A stretch of 64,000 bases of DNA from Glandiceps talaboti (Eukaryota > Hemichordata > Enteropneusta > Spengelidae): assembly GCF_964340395.1 (NCBI RefSeq), contig NC_135552.1, forward strand, positions 19,219,681-19,283,680. Direction: 5' to 3'. Position numbers and translations under genes: made by a program. The notes below the pieces were generated by a model. That model did not search any database. It was not told where the DNA came from and saw nothing but the letters and a program-made list of their open reading frames with translations. The first letter of the stretch is position 1. Every line of letters starts with the position of its first letter. This document shows, in pieces, positions 22,169 to 35,400 of this stretch.

Positions 22169-25159
22169 GTTCCCCCCCCCTTCCCTTTCTCTCGCTCACA
22201 CGTCTATGCAGGAATTTACTTCTAGGAGGTCTACATGATACGTATACTATACCATGCTATACATGGTTACTTTCCGCAGGATCAAACCCCATACCAAGAG
22301 GAATAATCATTCTCAATAAATAAGTTAATTGACTTACCTCCTCCAGTCGATGCACGTATCTTAGCAACCGTGATAACCGTAGAAGTCGCAGTAAACTTAT
22401 GATTTTCGTCAATCTGTAGTGATAAATTAAACTCAATATCAAAATTTCGTAGGATTTATGATGTCGACAATTCTTATGAAGTTAGTCAAAATCACATTTC
22501 TAAAGGAACTGGTTGCATGGAAAAAAACCGACATTACAATTGACATGCTCTGACATTGTTGTCTCAGGCTCTACATACATCTGCAATGGGTAGTCGTCTT
22601 TTCCGCAAATACTAGTATGTGGCTATAAAAATCCATAGATAAATGTCATTCCGTTGTCTACTTGGATATTGTCGATTATTATCATCGCATTCTATTTGAT
22701 CATTGGTTGCTTTACTGTACAATGGTCTAACATAAATCTACAATTTAAGGATGTTTATCAACGCAAACATGCCACATTTACCAACCACAAGTGTAGTTTT
22801 AAAATATAAAGGAGATATATATGTTCTGACTGAAACGGGTAGATTTGAAGACTTAAAGGTTGGGTTCCTAAAGCCAACTTACTACTGTGTATTCGTATAT
22901 TGAAATCAACGCACCATAAGCCTTATATGACATTTATGAATAATAAAGAATTTGTAGAAATGTTGACTTTCGGGAAGTACATCTGACAGTAATTCAAAAC
23001 CGTTATTAATAAACGATGTCGTTATTTTATATTTTATACAAACCTGAGCGATTTGAGTGCTAGAGCAGTTTGATTATAATCACTGTTACCAGAGAAGCCG
23101 ATGTAGATGTAATCAAAGGGGAAGGATGAGAGGAGATCCAAAACAAACCAACCTCGCATGTAAGAACTTGCGATTTTCGATCGCTTTAATATTATCTGTG
23201 AATGAAATACAACATTTATAAAAATGGTTAAAATTGCTGATGATGTCAGTTACACAGATAACTTTATTGAAATGTTCTGTTCCGTGCTGTGATTAATAAT
23301 CACCCATAAAACGTTGATGTTCCTGCAATGTTCACAGCGGCTACGTACGTAGCTACAATCTCACATCATGTCAACATTGGCATATGGCTGCTGCAGCAGC
23401 GACAAACTATTGGCTGTTGGTAGGCCTTTGTAACAACTTAGCCATAGATCCAAACATTTTACTAGTATATTATGATTCTGGCAGTAGGGTTACCAACATA
23501 GAAAGTATTGAAGGCACTGAGCTCAGACATTATGTAAGCTTATGGGGTCAAGACTTCATGACACAAAAGTTGCATCATTTCTACATACCTCTTCATTTTC
23601 ATGATGTATGACTCCAGTGAAGAAATTTAAGAAGATATCGATCATGAAAATGGTGTCTGTGACGCAGTTAATCGATATCCACTCTATATTGAAGGAATCA
23701 CTGAAGAAAGCGATGTTGACTGGCATTAGTATTAATGTGAGGATAAGTAATATGACAACAAACATATCCCAGTACCACCTGTTGAAAAAAAATAAAGACA
23801 AAATTGATTTATAACTTTCTCGTTGCACAAAAAAAAGCTATACAAAGATGTTAATATAGTTGTAAGCTAATAGTCAATCCATTGGTATGTGTCCTGGTAC
23901 AAAATAGTAGCGTAATCATGCTTCGTCTCATTGTATTTCATTTGCTGATTCAGAAACATCATTTCCGAACCTGTTTTCGGAAAGAAAATAGCTGTTTGCG
24001 AACAAGTGACCGTTGTGGATACGGCATTCATACAAAACTCAGACCACTATAGAAAAAACAGCTATCTGACGGACAAAACCATGGTGATGTCGCAAGTTGA
24101 CTGAATACGTTTATACTAATATGTCAAATAAGACCTAATTGTATGCCAAAATGACTACTAGTATATATCGGAAACATAATCTCACCTGAACGGACTGAAC
24201 GGGTGTATAACGAATTTGTTATTATCTCTCTGTCTTTGTCTTTCTTCCTCGATGGCTCGCTGACTTCGAAACATTCTCATTCCCATTTTACTGCTAGCCG
24301 AGGCTTGGAAGATGACTTCCGTGGTTTTCGAGAAATTCGTCTTGAAATGGCTCGGTCTCCCAATATGGCGTACCTTACTATCGGTAACACCTAATTGATC
24401 TATTACCATATTTACTTTTGATTCCAGTGAAATAACTTTGAGAGTTTTTCAGAAGAAAGACAACATATTAAACATCAATATCCAAGACTTGGTGCGTTTA
24501 TATGGTATAGCTGTATACGTTACTGACTGATCACATCACATCACATCACATCACATCACGTCACATCACATCACATAACGTCATTTCACATCGCATCACA
24601 TCACATCACACCACACCACACCACACCACACCACATCACACCATATCATGTCACATTTTATCGCGTTATTGGACGGTGGCAAATAATCTAGGTTGGTCCA
24701 TGTAAGTAAACGGTGATTTTAAACCATCAAATGCCACTAAACTTATACCAATAATTCTATTCATCGTTATTTCAAGCAAATTACAAATGCGTTATTAAAT
24801 AATGTGATAATGGTATCGATGAAATTCCATGACTATCCCTATATATGGAGTATTACAGTGACAACTCATATTAAAAATGTTATGACGATAGCTTATACTG
24901 TTCAAAAAAACTTCAAACTTATACCATCATCGAAATTAATTCCCCCCTTGATATAATTTGTTACATATAAAGTTAAACCAATTTTTTGTAACGTTACATA
25001 ACTATCAGTATGATATGATTAATATAATTTACACTTACCATCTGATGGTTGCCTTAGTGTCCCGGTCATTTCTTTTGAATTTTCCATCCCTGTGCTTGAC
25101 GATTGAGCACTTTTGGCAACACTGTCATCAACAATATATGGTATTTCTTGGTCTGCCAT
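18403..25159 (-). CDS. HCN: HCN-family cyclic-nucleotide-gated cation channel, GFG filter
   Basis: Voltage-sensing, CNBD-containing plasma-membrane channel. Coding exons in transcript order: 25039-25159, 24186-24399, 23589-23778, 23044-23195, 22338-22413, 21871-22020, 21398-21616, 20517-20663, 19861-20101, 19503-19598, 18976-19075, 18403-18631 (1935 nt, 644 aa). In order: a short N-terminus; the HCN domain ([15 protein letters not shown]..., [10 protein letters not shown]); S1 from [12 protein letters not shown]2 and S3 ([17 protein letters not shown]); an HCN-type S4 ([20 protein letters not shown]); S5 ([11 protein letters not shown]); pore SIGFG at residues 322-326; S6 ([20 protein letters not shown]); C-linker; CNBD with [16 protein letters not shown]; short tail. 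Odd points: GFG replaces GYG, Ser precedes it instead of the usual Cys, the S4-S5 linker is about four residues shorter than in vertebrate HCNs, and Val514 replaces the Thr after the cAMP-binding Arg. An EAG/ERG channel is excluded by the HCN domain and S4. Confidence 0.92.
20706..20775. mobile_element. short palindromic element, CTCAGACCACT family
   Basis: Inverted arms 'ctcagaccactataaagaa' and 'ttctttatagtggtctgag' around a 30-bp loop, in HCN intron 7. Related ends occur near 24039 and 57007. Confidence 0.65.
20887..20957. repeat. compound (GCTT)n(GTTT)n microsatellite
   Basis: Adjacent GCTT and GTTT tetranucleotide arrays in HCN intron 7. Confidence 0.9.
21114..21338. mobile_element. MITE-like inverted-repeat element in HCN intron 7
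   Basis: Arms of about 43 bp: 'aatgtagtggacgtttgttt' on the left pairs with 'agacgtccactacatcgaat' on the right, and 'caatctgat' with 'atcagattg' at the ends. About 225 bp in total, no coding capacity. Target-site duplication not resolved. Confidence 0.65.
22090..22168. repeat. (CTGT)n microsatellite
   Basis: About 19 tetranucleotides just upstream (minus strand) of HCN exon 6. Confidence 0.95.
24533..24660. repeat. (CACAT)n pentamer array with CACAC variants
   Basis: Interrupted pentanucleotide array in HCN intron 1. A small array of the same unit lies at 6961-6990. Confidence 0.9.
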
Positions 25160-25521
25160 GTTGGTTGTTCTTCCTTGTCTTGTTGTATATGTAGTTATTA
25201 AAACAATTAAAGTAAGTTATGTCAACTAAGTCAATGACAAACTATCTACACTGGCATGGTCGCTAAAGAAAATGATGTTGATCAACACCAGCTTCAGTAT
25301 GCGATTACCGCAAAATGATGTTTAGATATGCCGCAGCTGCAGTGTTGTTATTTTGCCCATACTGTACTTGGCGCATGGCTCGATAAACATATACCACGCA
25401 AACTGTACGAAAGTGGAACAGCGATTTCGATCCATGCGTTCCACATGTTCCACTAGAACAAGTTTGTTTTAGGGATTTAAAAAACCTTCGCGCGCTATCC
25501 TTGTTTACGCGCTTGTGCGCG

Positions 25522-25539
25522 TACTACTACTACTACTAT

Positions 25540-25637
<98 letters not shown>
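25522..25637. repeat. (CTA)n microsatellite
   Basis: Nearly perfect trinucleotide array of about 38 units. The poly-Leu frame across it is an artefact. Confidence 0.95.
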
Positions 25638-26335
25638 GATTTTCAGTTCCAAGATTTTAAAAATCGTGATCACCAAGATTGTGTGAATATTGCTCTGTAG
25701 GCGGTAGCGTTGTGGTTTCTTCAATTCCCACTTGAACGTTGCTTTACGATTTTTTTTACATTGTAATATTGTATTAATCGGTAGATTTGTTATCCGTGGT
25801 GAACTGGGTCGGTGCAAGATATGGCTAGGTTTTAAGCTATAAAGAGAATAATGAGATTACATGTACTTTCCAAGCCCATTAATACATGTATATATGTTTT
25901 ACTCTTTAACGATTGGCAGACAGATGGACTGTTTGACTTTTTATTGATAAATGGATCAGTTCTGAGTGTTCCCATGTGAGTTATCTATATTTAGCCCAAG
26001 GTCTATATTAGTAATTACTGTTGTATTTCAAATTTCAAGAGTCACTAGTTGCTAAAAAACCGAAAGTTGAGGGGGGGGGGGGTGTTACACAACGAAAGCG
26101 AAAACATCGTCCTGGCAATATTCCATACAAATCTAACTAAGATTCCTGAAGTTTATGTTTGTCATGAGGAGTATTTGGTAAACTAGGGGCATGATATTGG
26201 ACAATTCAATCTGATGTATAATTGTATTGAACTTTGTTTACTGTAGTTTGTTTTCGATTTCGTTGTTCCGGGAACAAACAATTATAAACAAAGGAAATAG
26301 AGGTAAATAAAGAAATCGAGCCGTGGGTATCTAAC

Positions 26336-26371
26336 CATAGACCCTCTACCAACGTTGGTGGAGGGTCTATG
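26336..26371. repeat. near-perfect 36-bp palindrome
   Basis: Arms 'catagaccctctaccaac' and 'gttggtggagggtctatg' with no spacer and one mismatched pair. It lies about 105 bp upstream of the POLR1B start. It may be a transposon remnant or a cruciform-forming site. Confidence 0.85.
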
Positions 26372-26462
26372 ATCTTAAATGACATTGAAGTCTTCATCTG
26401 TTGTGCGTGATGTTTATCTTGCATAGTATTGCGCCCTCAACTGACAATCATAACAACGATTG

Positions 26463-26485
26463 CACGTGCTTCAAGATGGCTGCGC
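26463..26485 (+). promoter_or_regulatory. E-box and YY1-like motif at the POLR1B start
   Basis: CACGTG at 26463-26468 is a canonical E-box. AAGATGGCTGCG at 26473-26484 overlaps the start codon and matches the YY1 pattern AAGATGGCGGC except for one base. MYC/MAX binding fits a Pol I subunit gene, but this is motif-based inference. Confidence 0.5.
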
Positions 26486-29400
26486 CCACGTTTCGCAATC
26501 TTACGGATCCGAAATTCGGAAAACCTCCGCAAAAACAGCACCAGGTGAAATATCTTTCACTACTTTTTGTTCTTAAAGAATTATACTAATACATTTGGAC
26601 TGCTCTCGTAAACTGTTCTCCTCTAGTAGATATGGTTTTTAGCTGCTTCGTTTCTGCGGAGCCGCAACACGTGGACGACAAAGTTTACTATTTATACTGT
26701 GTAAAAACACCTCGTTGTATATAAAAAACTTGCATTTCATCATGGATTACGAATAAATGACTTCACAACTCTGTGCTCGTTAGCACCCATAAGTTTAATT
26801 CCCTTAATTGCCATGTCATTTTATATTAATCAGCAATGCCAATGTGTGCTTTATTGACTATTCATGATTCAAATTTCAATGGGATGTGTGTGTGTGTGTG
26901 TGTGTGTGGGGGGGGGGGGGGGGCTTGTAATCAGGATAGGCGTATTCCTTGTTTGTCAATTATCTTCAAAAAAGTCCCAATGTTATACAATACAATCCTA
27001 CCTCCATGCTTTAACCTTTCCGCTTCAGCAGTTACAACCAAAATATGACGATTTGGCTATCTACCTAAATATTTTGTACTAATTTGTATTATTCTGTATA
27101 ACTGTACTGTTTTCCAGGTACTGCAAGACTTGACGAAGCCGCACATTGAATCTTTCAATTTCATGTTAACGGAAGGATTAAAGCTAGCAGTTATTGATAT
27201 ACCACCTGTAGAATTCTCACTGCAAACAGGACAAAAAGTATCCTTGTCATTGGTAGTAAGTATTGCATAATTATCGATCAAATGCATCATTTTGCAGTCA
27301 AAACAACATTATGTTATAAAGTACATGTTTGCAGTCGGCGTTCTAACAAGTTACAGAACTTATAAGAGGCTGTTGTGCATGGACCCATTCTCAATCCTGC
27401 AAGATACATTGTGTTGTGGGCACAACATAAAACTAAATCATGTCATATCTGCCACTCAGATATTGGTGTTAATTGACTTTAATTTTGACAAACATTACAT
27501 CATTGAAAGATATATCATGCCAATCAAATGTCAAAGCATCCCCCGGAGGACTTGGAATACAGTGTTTTAAGTTATGCCTTGATGCAATATTTAATATGAT
27601 GGCCACAGTATTGTACAAAGTTATGCCAAGGTGGTATCAATATTGCAGTCAGCATTGGTAGGTCCTGTTCTACATGTATAGTGGAGGATGTTATGTTTGT
27701 TATCTCAACAATGGTATGCTTGATATTTTAGGATGCATCTATCGGAGTTCCAACAATAGCACAGGGAAATGTACATGCATCAGAGATGAAAGTTTTCCCG
27801 ACTGAGGTGAGTTGATTACTACAAGTCATCACCATTTAAAGTAAATGTTAAAATCCAATCAAATCACTTAAGTCTGTTGTTGACATTGTGCAAGAATTGT
27901 TAATATTAATATTCCAGAAAGATGTTATTTATAGAAGAAATTTGATTTGAAAATGAGAACCATAGACTGAGGGAGAGCAGTTATACAATTCGCCACTCCA
28001 CTGAATGTAGTCTGCAAAATAAGCCAAATTCACCCTCCGTTTTACCAAAGACACGCATTATATAAACACTAATAATAATGTTTCCAGATAGGTTTTACTG
28101 AAAAACATTGTTAGTTTATTCATGACAATGCTAGCTACAAAACAATTTCCTTTTGAAATGTTATGTTTTTCTCTGTGACATTATCATATCTCTCCTTACA
28201 GTGTAGAGAGAGAGGCTGTACATACAAGGCTAGACTGAGAGGTCAAGTAAGTTGGAGGGTAGATAATCAAGTCCAGAGTTCACAAGAGACATCACTAGGA
28301 GAAGTTCCTATCATGGTCAAGGTGAGTTTAACATTTTGATGATGAACGTCTGGGTTTGAACACAGACAAGTAAAAAACAGATTGGCAACGGGTCCACTCC
28401 CATTGTCTGAATGTAGCCCCGAGTAAACATTGCTCCATTGTCATGATATAACTTTTGAACGTGTGAATTTTATAAATTAAATATCCAAAAATAAATACCC
28501 AATCCTCATCTATAAGGCCACTTTAAGATGAGTATTACAACAAAACTGAGATATTACATTTTACAGTTTACAGCCGTGATAGAGGACTACATTGAAACCA
28601 AGAGAAGAGCTTGTAAAAATAGTTTAAATAAAGATTATCAAGTTAATGAAATAGTCTATGGTGTGTGTCATTTCAAGTTATAAGAACAACTTGCAGAAAC
28701 CTATATTGAAATAAAACACCTCAGTGTTACATTTATTTATTGGAGTTGATCAATGGGAATTATTCTCACAAACCAGTTGAATTGATGATTACATTGTTTG
28801 TCAGATGATTGAAAACTTGTAGAAAACTTGGCAATACACAACACTTTCATCACAAAATTATCTGATGGTTAGTCTCTCAGTTCACGTAAAATGTTTCTGA
28901 GAAATGAAAGTCCTACTAACACACATATGTGATGTTAGATTAGAGTTTATGTAAAGTGAAAGGCTGCCATTTTCTTCTTCTTTGCCCACACATTGACTGC
29001 ACCCTTGAAATCATACTTAACCACTGATGGTTAATCCACGGCAGTGTGAACAAGACTGTTGACACTAGCTTGGTTTAAACGATTTGCAGGAGTGGTCTTG
29101 ACAATCTTCAGTTGCAAAGTGTCTCTTTGGAATCATCCATGTGACATGGTAATACATGAACAATCTTGGCTAGCTTCACAAGTTATGGAAATGCATGTGG
29201 AATAATTTGATTTATGCATAGAAATTTGGCAATTGCCTATGGTCTTGGGTCTGGCTGTTTCAGGTTCAAGTCTTTGGTGAAATTCTTGACATTCAGCCAC
29301 TTGTTAATTGCATCAGCTGAATGATTGGACTTTGCCTATATCAGTAGAAAACATGATGTTAAGAGTTTTTACAGTCAATGCCATAGTCTTCTGACTCGTT

Positions 29401-32400
29401 GGTTTGGAAGCTAGTATTGTTAAAGATATTGAAGATTGATAAGATGCTAACATCTTTGCTTAGAAATATGTGCTTGATATTACTTGTGAGGGTGGTAATA
29501 TACTGGTCATGGACTTGATTCATGGCCAACTCATCTGTGCTGCCTTTCTTCACGTTGATTTGATTCATGGCTATGTCACCGGTCATGCCTTTCTATACAG
29601 TGACATCCGACTCCTCCAATTTCTCAATAAAATCTGTCACATTGTTGAAGTTGAATATAATGGCTTGTGCATATACTTAAAGGTGATTCAAAATGCTCAC
29701 AATCACTATTGCTATTTTGCTAGACGACATATTTGTGGTTTTAAAACTTTAAAAAAGCGTCTGCAAACACCTTAAAATGACCTTTTTTCAGTCAGTTCCC
29801 TTCGAATTTACTTCGAGAGTTTTCGGGTATTTTCGGTTCCACCTAGACCACATGATTTTGTGACGTCATAGAGGCAGGGACATCGTTAGCATGTAGCCTA
29901 TGACGAGCGTAGTCAACAGGTGAATAAAACTCAACAGCATTGTGAAAAAATACATTGCTGGTGGTTGTAATAGACGTCAGTAAACAAAAACTACACTCTA
30001 CATGTCTTATTAACCAACATTTACCAATATTTACTCACACTTCCTGACTAATTGTCAGTGTCTGTGGGTATAAATGCTAAAATAGTATGTCCCCATATTA
30101 TGGCAAAATAAATCAAAACGGCTCGACTAGATTTACATAAACACTTGTAATGGCGGGTGTTTCACATGGGCGTAATTACATGACTGAAAATTGCAATTTC
30201 CCCTATTATACCGCAAACAAATGGGTTTACCTGATGGGGTATCTATGGGGGCAGTTGGACGATTGAAGGCCTGGGGAGAGGATGACTTGGTATAAGATGA
30301 TTTCACATTAGTAGGGAGGGGTGGCCTTTCCCTTAAAGTGATGGTTGAAAGGTGGGGAATATCACTGCCCCATGGAAAATTGTGCATTGCCTGGAGCTGC
30401 CTGTATTGTCTGTCAAGTAATAAAACTGAAACCCAAGTATAACGACTGGCTTGCTGCGACACCTTACTGGTGTATGCGAGGTAATTCAGTACTCCTTGGG
30501 CAGTAAGTTTGCCGCTCTGAATCAGTTCATTTAAAATAAGCACATTAGCGAGGTATGTAATTCGCCCAAAACTGACCAAGTTACGAGCTCGTAAGTCTCA
30601 AGTACGAGTGACGTCTGAACTCATAATTTCCATATACGGGTGACGTCATACTCTTGTAGTTGTCCTAATTTTCGATGAGTACGCAGAGGACTCACGCTTG
30701 TCGTATTCCGCGAGTACGTGGTGAATATTTGGTTGTTGTAAATTAAATGTAATAATAATGATATGCTCTTATCATTGATATGAAAAAAATTCTCGGTAAG
30801 CTAACGTTTAGGCATATGTTATTTTGTATTCACTCGTAACTTGGAAGTATAATCGGCTCTGAACTTGGTGTGATTAATGTGAGCGGTGCGGAGGAATACT
30901 TTTTGGAGTCAAAAGTCACAGAAGTTCGCGTCCTTCAAGTTCAATTCAGTCTTTTCTTCTAAGATGTTCCATCATTACCGGATAAACAGAGAATGGTGAA
31001 GGGAACATATCCCACGATATTTTATAACAGATTCAAATAAAGGAATCCTTTCTGATTAAACTTGTTAATTACAGGTTGTGTAAGGATAGTTAAATAGGTG
31101 GTGAATAATAATTAGGCAGCTGAAAAGTCAATCATCCAAATTTTCGAGACAATTGTCATGTGCTTTGATGCTCCATATGCATTGTCTATACGTGATAAAA
31201 TGATCATTAGGCGATGGGCCTTTGATAGTCATTAAAGGATCGCCGCATCACTCGTATTTCAGACTTACGAGCTCGTTACGTCACCCGTATATATACGTTC
31301 AGACGTCACTCGTACTTGAGACTTGCGAGCTCGTAACTCTGCCTGTACTTGGTCAGTTTTGGGCCAATTACTTACATGCATTAGCACCAAACCATTGTTC
31401 TTTTGTAATGTTTTCTAAACGTACCTTCTTTGGTGCCGAATTAGCCAAGCACCATCGTCCCCGGTACTAACGATATGCAGGTCGGCCACAGTAAATGTAC
31501 AGGAATTGGGGACAAAGTCTACAATGTCTAAATATTTCTCACCCTTAGTACTCCTTTGTAAGTAAATCATGGGATCTAAATCCACTCTCGGTGTGATGAC
31601 GGGTCTGCTCGGATCGGTTTGGTTGAGATGTCTGTAGGAGTTCGAAAAATTAGGGTGTCCAGAATACGTGGAGGGATCCAGGTCGGACAAGAGTTGATGA
31701 AGAGGTAGAGGTGTGGTTGTCATTCCGGTACCTGCTGGAAGTTCGTTGATGGGGGCCGCCATATTGGATTGGTTGGTGTTATTGTTGGCTGGGTCCAATG
31801 GTACATGTGGTACGGTCAACCCGGTGAGTTGATCTAAGTCCCTTGATGGTGTGTCCAGTTCACTGAATAAACTGTGTGATAGCATGGTCAATCACGAACA
31901 TAGAAATCAGAGTAAACTACTGGAGAAGACGAACGAAAATGACGAAGGCGAGAACAAAACAAAATGGCAAGGACGAGCGATGGATGTTGCAAGCAGCAAA
32001 GCAAAGGCTGGAATAAACAATATTTGAAAACGACGCTACACTAAGCCGTGTCTGTTTGCCTAAGCAAAACAGGTAAAAAACTGACCACTGATTTTTGGAC
32101 AGGCAGTTCTCAGATTTAAAGATCAGTTAATAAATAACTTAACCTTCACTACATCCAAATAGAGAGTGACCAGTACTACTGGGTATTTCATATACAGGGA
32201 CATTTGTGTGAATAATATTCCTGGTTGAAAGAAAAAATAAAAAAAAATTGAAAATAACTTAATTAAACTAATTTTGACATTTATTTACCAATAAAACAAA
32301 TGTGTATGAAGTAATAATAGTAATAATATATAAGATGATCTCCTTGCCATTAATGTTGTGTTTGCAAAGAATCTAAATACACCATACATGTATTACATGG

Positions 32401-35400
32401 TTACACTTGTGGGGGTACACATCAAGACAAAGAACTATGTTACTGTGTTACTTGTAAAAATCATTCAAAACAAACTATCTGATGGAGAGTGTTTGTGATA
32501 AAAATAAAGTAACAAAGAGAAGGAAGGAAACACAATATTTGTGTATTATTGCCTTGGTATTGTATATCAATTGTCCACAAGACGAGAACTCGCCCTTGTA
32601 CACGGTACCAAGTACACTTAGTTAGTGTCTCAGACTGGAATCCAATTAACCATTGGCATTACTGTAGTATCCCTTGGTGTAAGTTGAGTTCCATGTATTG
32701 AATGCAATACAGGTCCAGACAGCGCGCAGTAGCATGCAAGCCAAGCAGCAGCAAGGAGTATCAACAAAGTTCACCCTTCAGGCCTTGATGTTAGGAGAAG
32801 CACATGTTTACTTGCTGTCATGCCGAATACCTTATCTGAATTTCCTCTTCTCTATTACTATAATACAACTTGGACCTCCAATTGGGTCGGCACATTTTTC
32901 AAAAACTTAAAAACAAACATTTGTACAGGTAAATGAATCAATTAATAATGGTATTCTGAGAAACATTTAACTGAAATAAAGTAATACAAACTGGGAATGT
33001 AATACAAAAATACATCAACGCTAGAGTGATACCAATAGAGAGATGACTTCTCACAAACTTAATGCCCATACAGACAGAAACACAATTTTGGCCACACCAC
33101 AAGGCCAGGGTTTATAATGATAAATAAAAAATGTTTGCAAATCTTTCATTAAAAGTCCAACTCATCAGTCATTTATTTTATTGTTCTTTGTAATTCTGTT
33201 TTTGTTTTCTTCTGGTTTTATATCTCTTGTGCATAATTCTTATTTTGTGTTCAGGAATTTTTGCTTTCCTATTATTATGTGGTTCTTTTTTAGGATTTCA
33301 TTTCCTAGTACCTACCTGCCTTTGGTTGATAATGATTCAACTTCTCTCTTAGACTTGGTTTGTATCCATTCATCCATTTTAGTCATGATCAGAACATGAT
33401 GAACACCTGTGCTGTAATTGTCAAAGTCAGCTTAAATCTGAGAAGCATATCGAAGGATGTAAATGATTGTTTTTGAGATATCTGTGTATTTTAGCTGTAT
33501 GCTAGCTATGTCATGGATTCATGAAGTCTCCAAGACAGTGATCTTAATGTTATTATTTGAATAGTTGAAAGAATAGATAAATTACTTACATCAAAATAAT
33601 CCTATAATCTCTATGTCAAGGCAACCAAAACACCATCTTCAACTCCCAGTATCTTTACCAGGTTTTACACTAAGCAGAAAGTCATGAAGTCAAAGTTGAA
33701 TGCATTCCTCTCTTGGTATTCATAGTGTCTGCCAATGCCTTCTGTTTGCCATAACCTGTATTCCTAACAACCAGTATTCAAGTTCTGGTTTTTAGCTCTG
33801 TTTCCTCCATACTTTAAGGTGTAAATAATATTACCAACATAGTCAATGGTGGTTTGAAGATTAGCTAGTTTCTTTTCTACTTCAGGTTATTTTGACAAGT
33901 GACATTAGGAGTGATAGGATTTTTGACTGTTTGGTCTGCTCTTCACTGTCTGCCATCTTTGCTTAGTCAAAGCATGGATAGCAAAGATGATAATGCTTTA
34001 CAATCAGATGTTGTGATGTTAACGCTACGACACTCGGCCACTGCACAAGTGGTGACCATTTCTCATTTTCCAAATTTGATTTGGACTACCGGGTAATAAA
34101 AAAAAATATTCAAAAAAAAAAATTGTAATATTAATGACTCCTTGGTGCCATACAGGACACTTTCCATTGGGTCATTGGTCTGATTAATTGTCAGGAACTC
34201 CTCAGTTGTCTTGAGATGAAAAGACACATTGAGCATTCTGTGAATGGAAAATGAAGCGATTTCCTCAATATGGCACCACAGGTGACACTTATCCAAAATA
34301 AACAGACAAAAAAAAGAGAAGAGAAATTAACAAATATGAATAATAAATTTCACAATTAGATTGCTGCTCATCACCTCTTGTCAAGGCTAGTTTTAACAGC
34401 TGTAAAGTGTGTTTGGTGTACACAAAAACTAGCTCACCTTAAAGTTAATAATTCTTTGTACGATATCCAGATCCAGATAGCTTGTTGTCCAGATAGCTTG
34501 GTTTCTAGATGTTTTCGTATAATAATATCCAGATAGCTTGAGCAATTCAGCCATGATGTCCTTTGAGTGGTGCACTACCCAAACACTGCCAGGATTACAA
34601 GTGTATTGTTGGAAATTATAGGACCAGCCCAAGGGAAAGCCATCTCTACAAAACTAACTAATTGAGCTACTCTTTATACCTACAGCTCTATTAAAAAAAT
34701 ACTATTAAACTATGAAAAAATTCTGTGCAAAAATGTACTTGCTTCATTTGGTATTTGTCCAGTGTTCTCCAAATGAGCTCCCTAAGCTTGGCATGTTTAT
34801 ATATGGTTCAGTGCCATGGTTGAGGGCGCTATTCAGTTTTCTGTACATAAGTACAGTAATGTAGTAGTACATGTAAATCACACTGATGTTGTTGACAGGT
34901 GTGCTACTTGGTATTTGCATTTTGGCACTTTCTCCACCTGGGAATTTGAAATCCCAATCTAATCCTAAGCACATATAATGTATGTGATGTAAAATCATGC
35001 AATTATTCTCTAGAAGCAAAAGTTTACGAAAAAATACCTTTATTTCCTGCAGTGGCAATCCCCATAAAAACTCGAACTGTTCAAGCTTTATACTCACTAC
35101 TGTATCTGTGATAGTAGTAATTTTCATGTTTTGTTTTGTCCACAGTCCAAGCATTGTAATCTAAGTAAGTTGTCACCAAGTGAACTGATTCAAAGACATG
35201 AAGAAGTTGAAGAGATGGGTGGTTATTTTATTGTCAATGGTATAGAAAGAGTTATTAGAATGATTGTACTTCCAAGGAAAAACTTTGTAAGTATTTCATA
35301 ATGACCAGTCTATTGATATGTACTATGTTCAGACTACAAATATGAGTTTCACTCAAAGAGGCGACATAAAGTAGTAAAACTAATCAGCTGGAATTGGGAC

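Larger units (their letters stand above)
25160..26475. other. HCN/POLR1B divergent intergenic region
   Basis: Separates two head-to-head start codons by 1.3 kb. It contains a long CTA microsatellite, a G-run near 26071 and a 36-bp palindrome at 26336-26371. No coding exon. POLR1B promoter motifs lie at its right edge. Confidence 0.6.
28322..35145 (+). other. 6.8-kb POLR1B intron 4
   Basis: By far the largest intron in the gene. It contains an antisense retroelement gag-like relic (30133-31891) split by a DNA transposon. The remainder (28322-29790 and 32050-35145) is AT-rich without a recognised exon. Confidence 0.7.

Noticed and set aside
18403-25159. Assignment of the channel to EAG/ERG because of its GFG filter
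   Set aside because: The HCN domain, the HCN-type S4 with [12 protein letters not shown], and [11 protein letters not shown] in S5 are HCN-specific.
28567-28684. Open stretch after an acceptor-like tract in POLR1B intron 4
   Set aside because: It has no resemblance to RPA2; exon 4 joins 35146 in phase. An alternative terminal exon is possible but unsupported.
33181-33399. Hydrophobic 72-codon frame in POLR1B intron 4
   Set aside because: T-rich low-complexity sequence; no splice context or family pattern.
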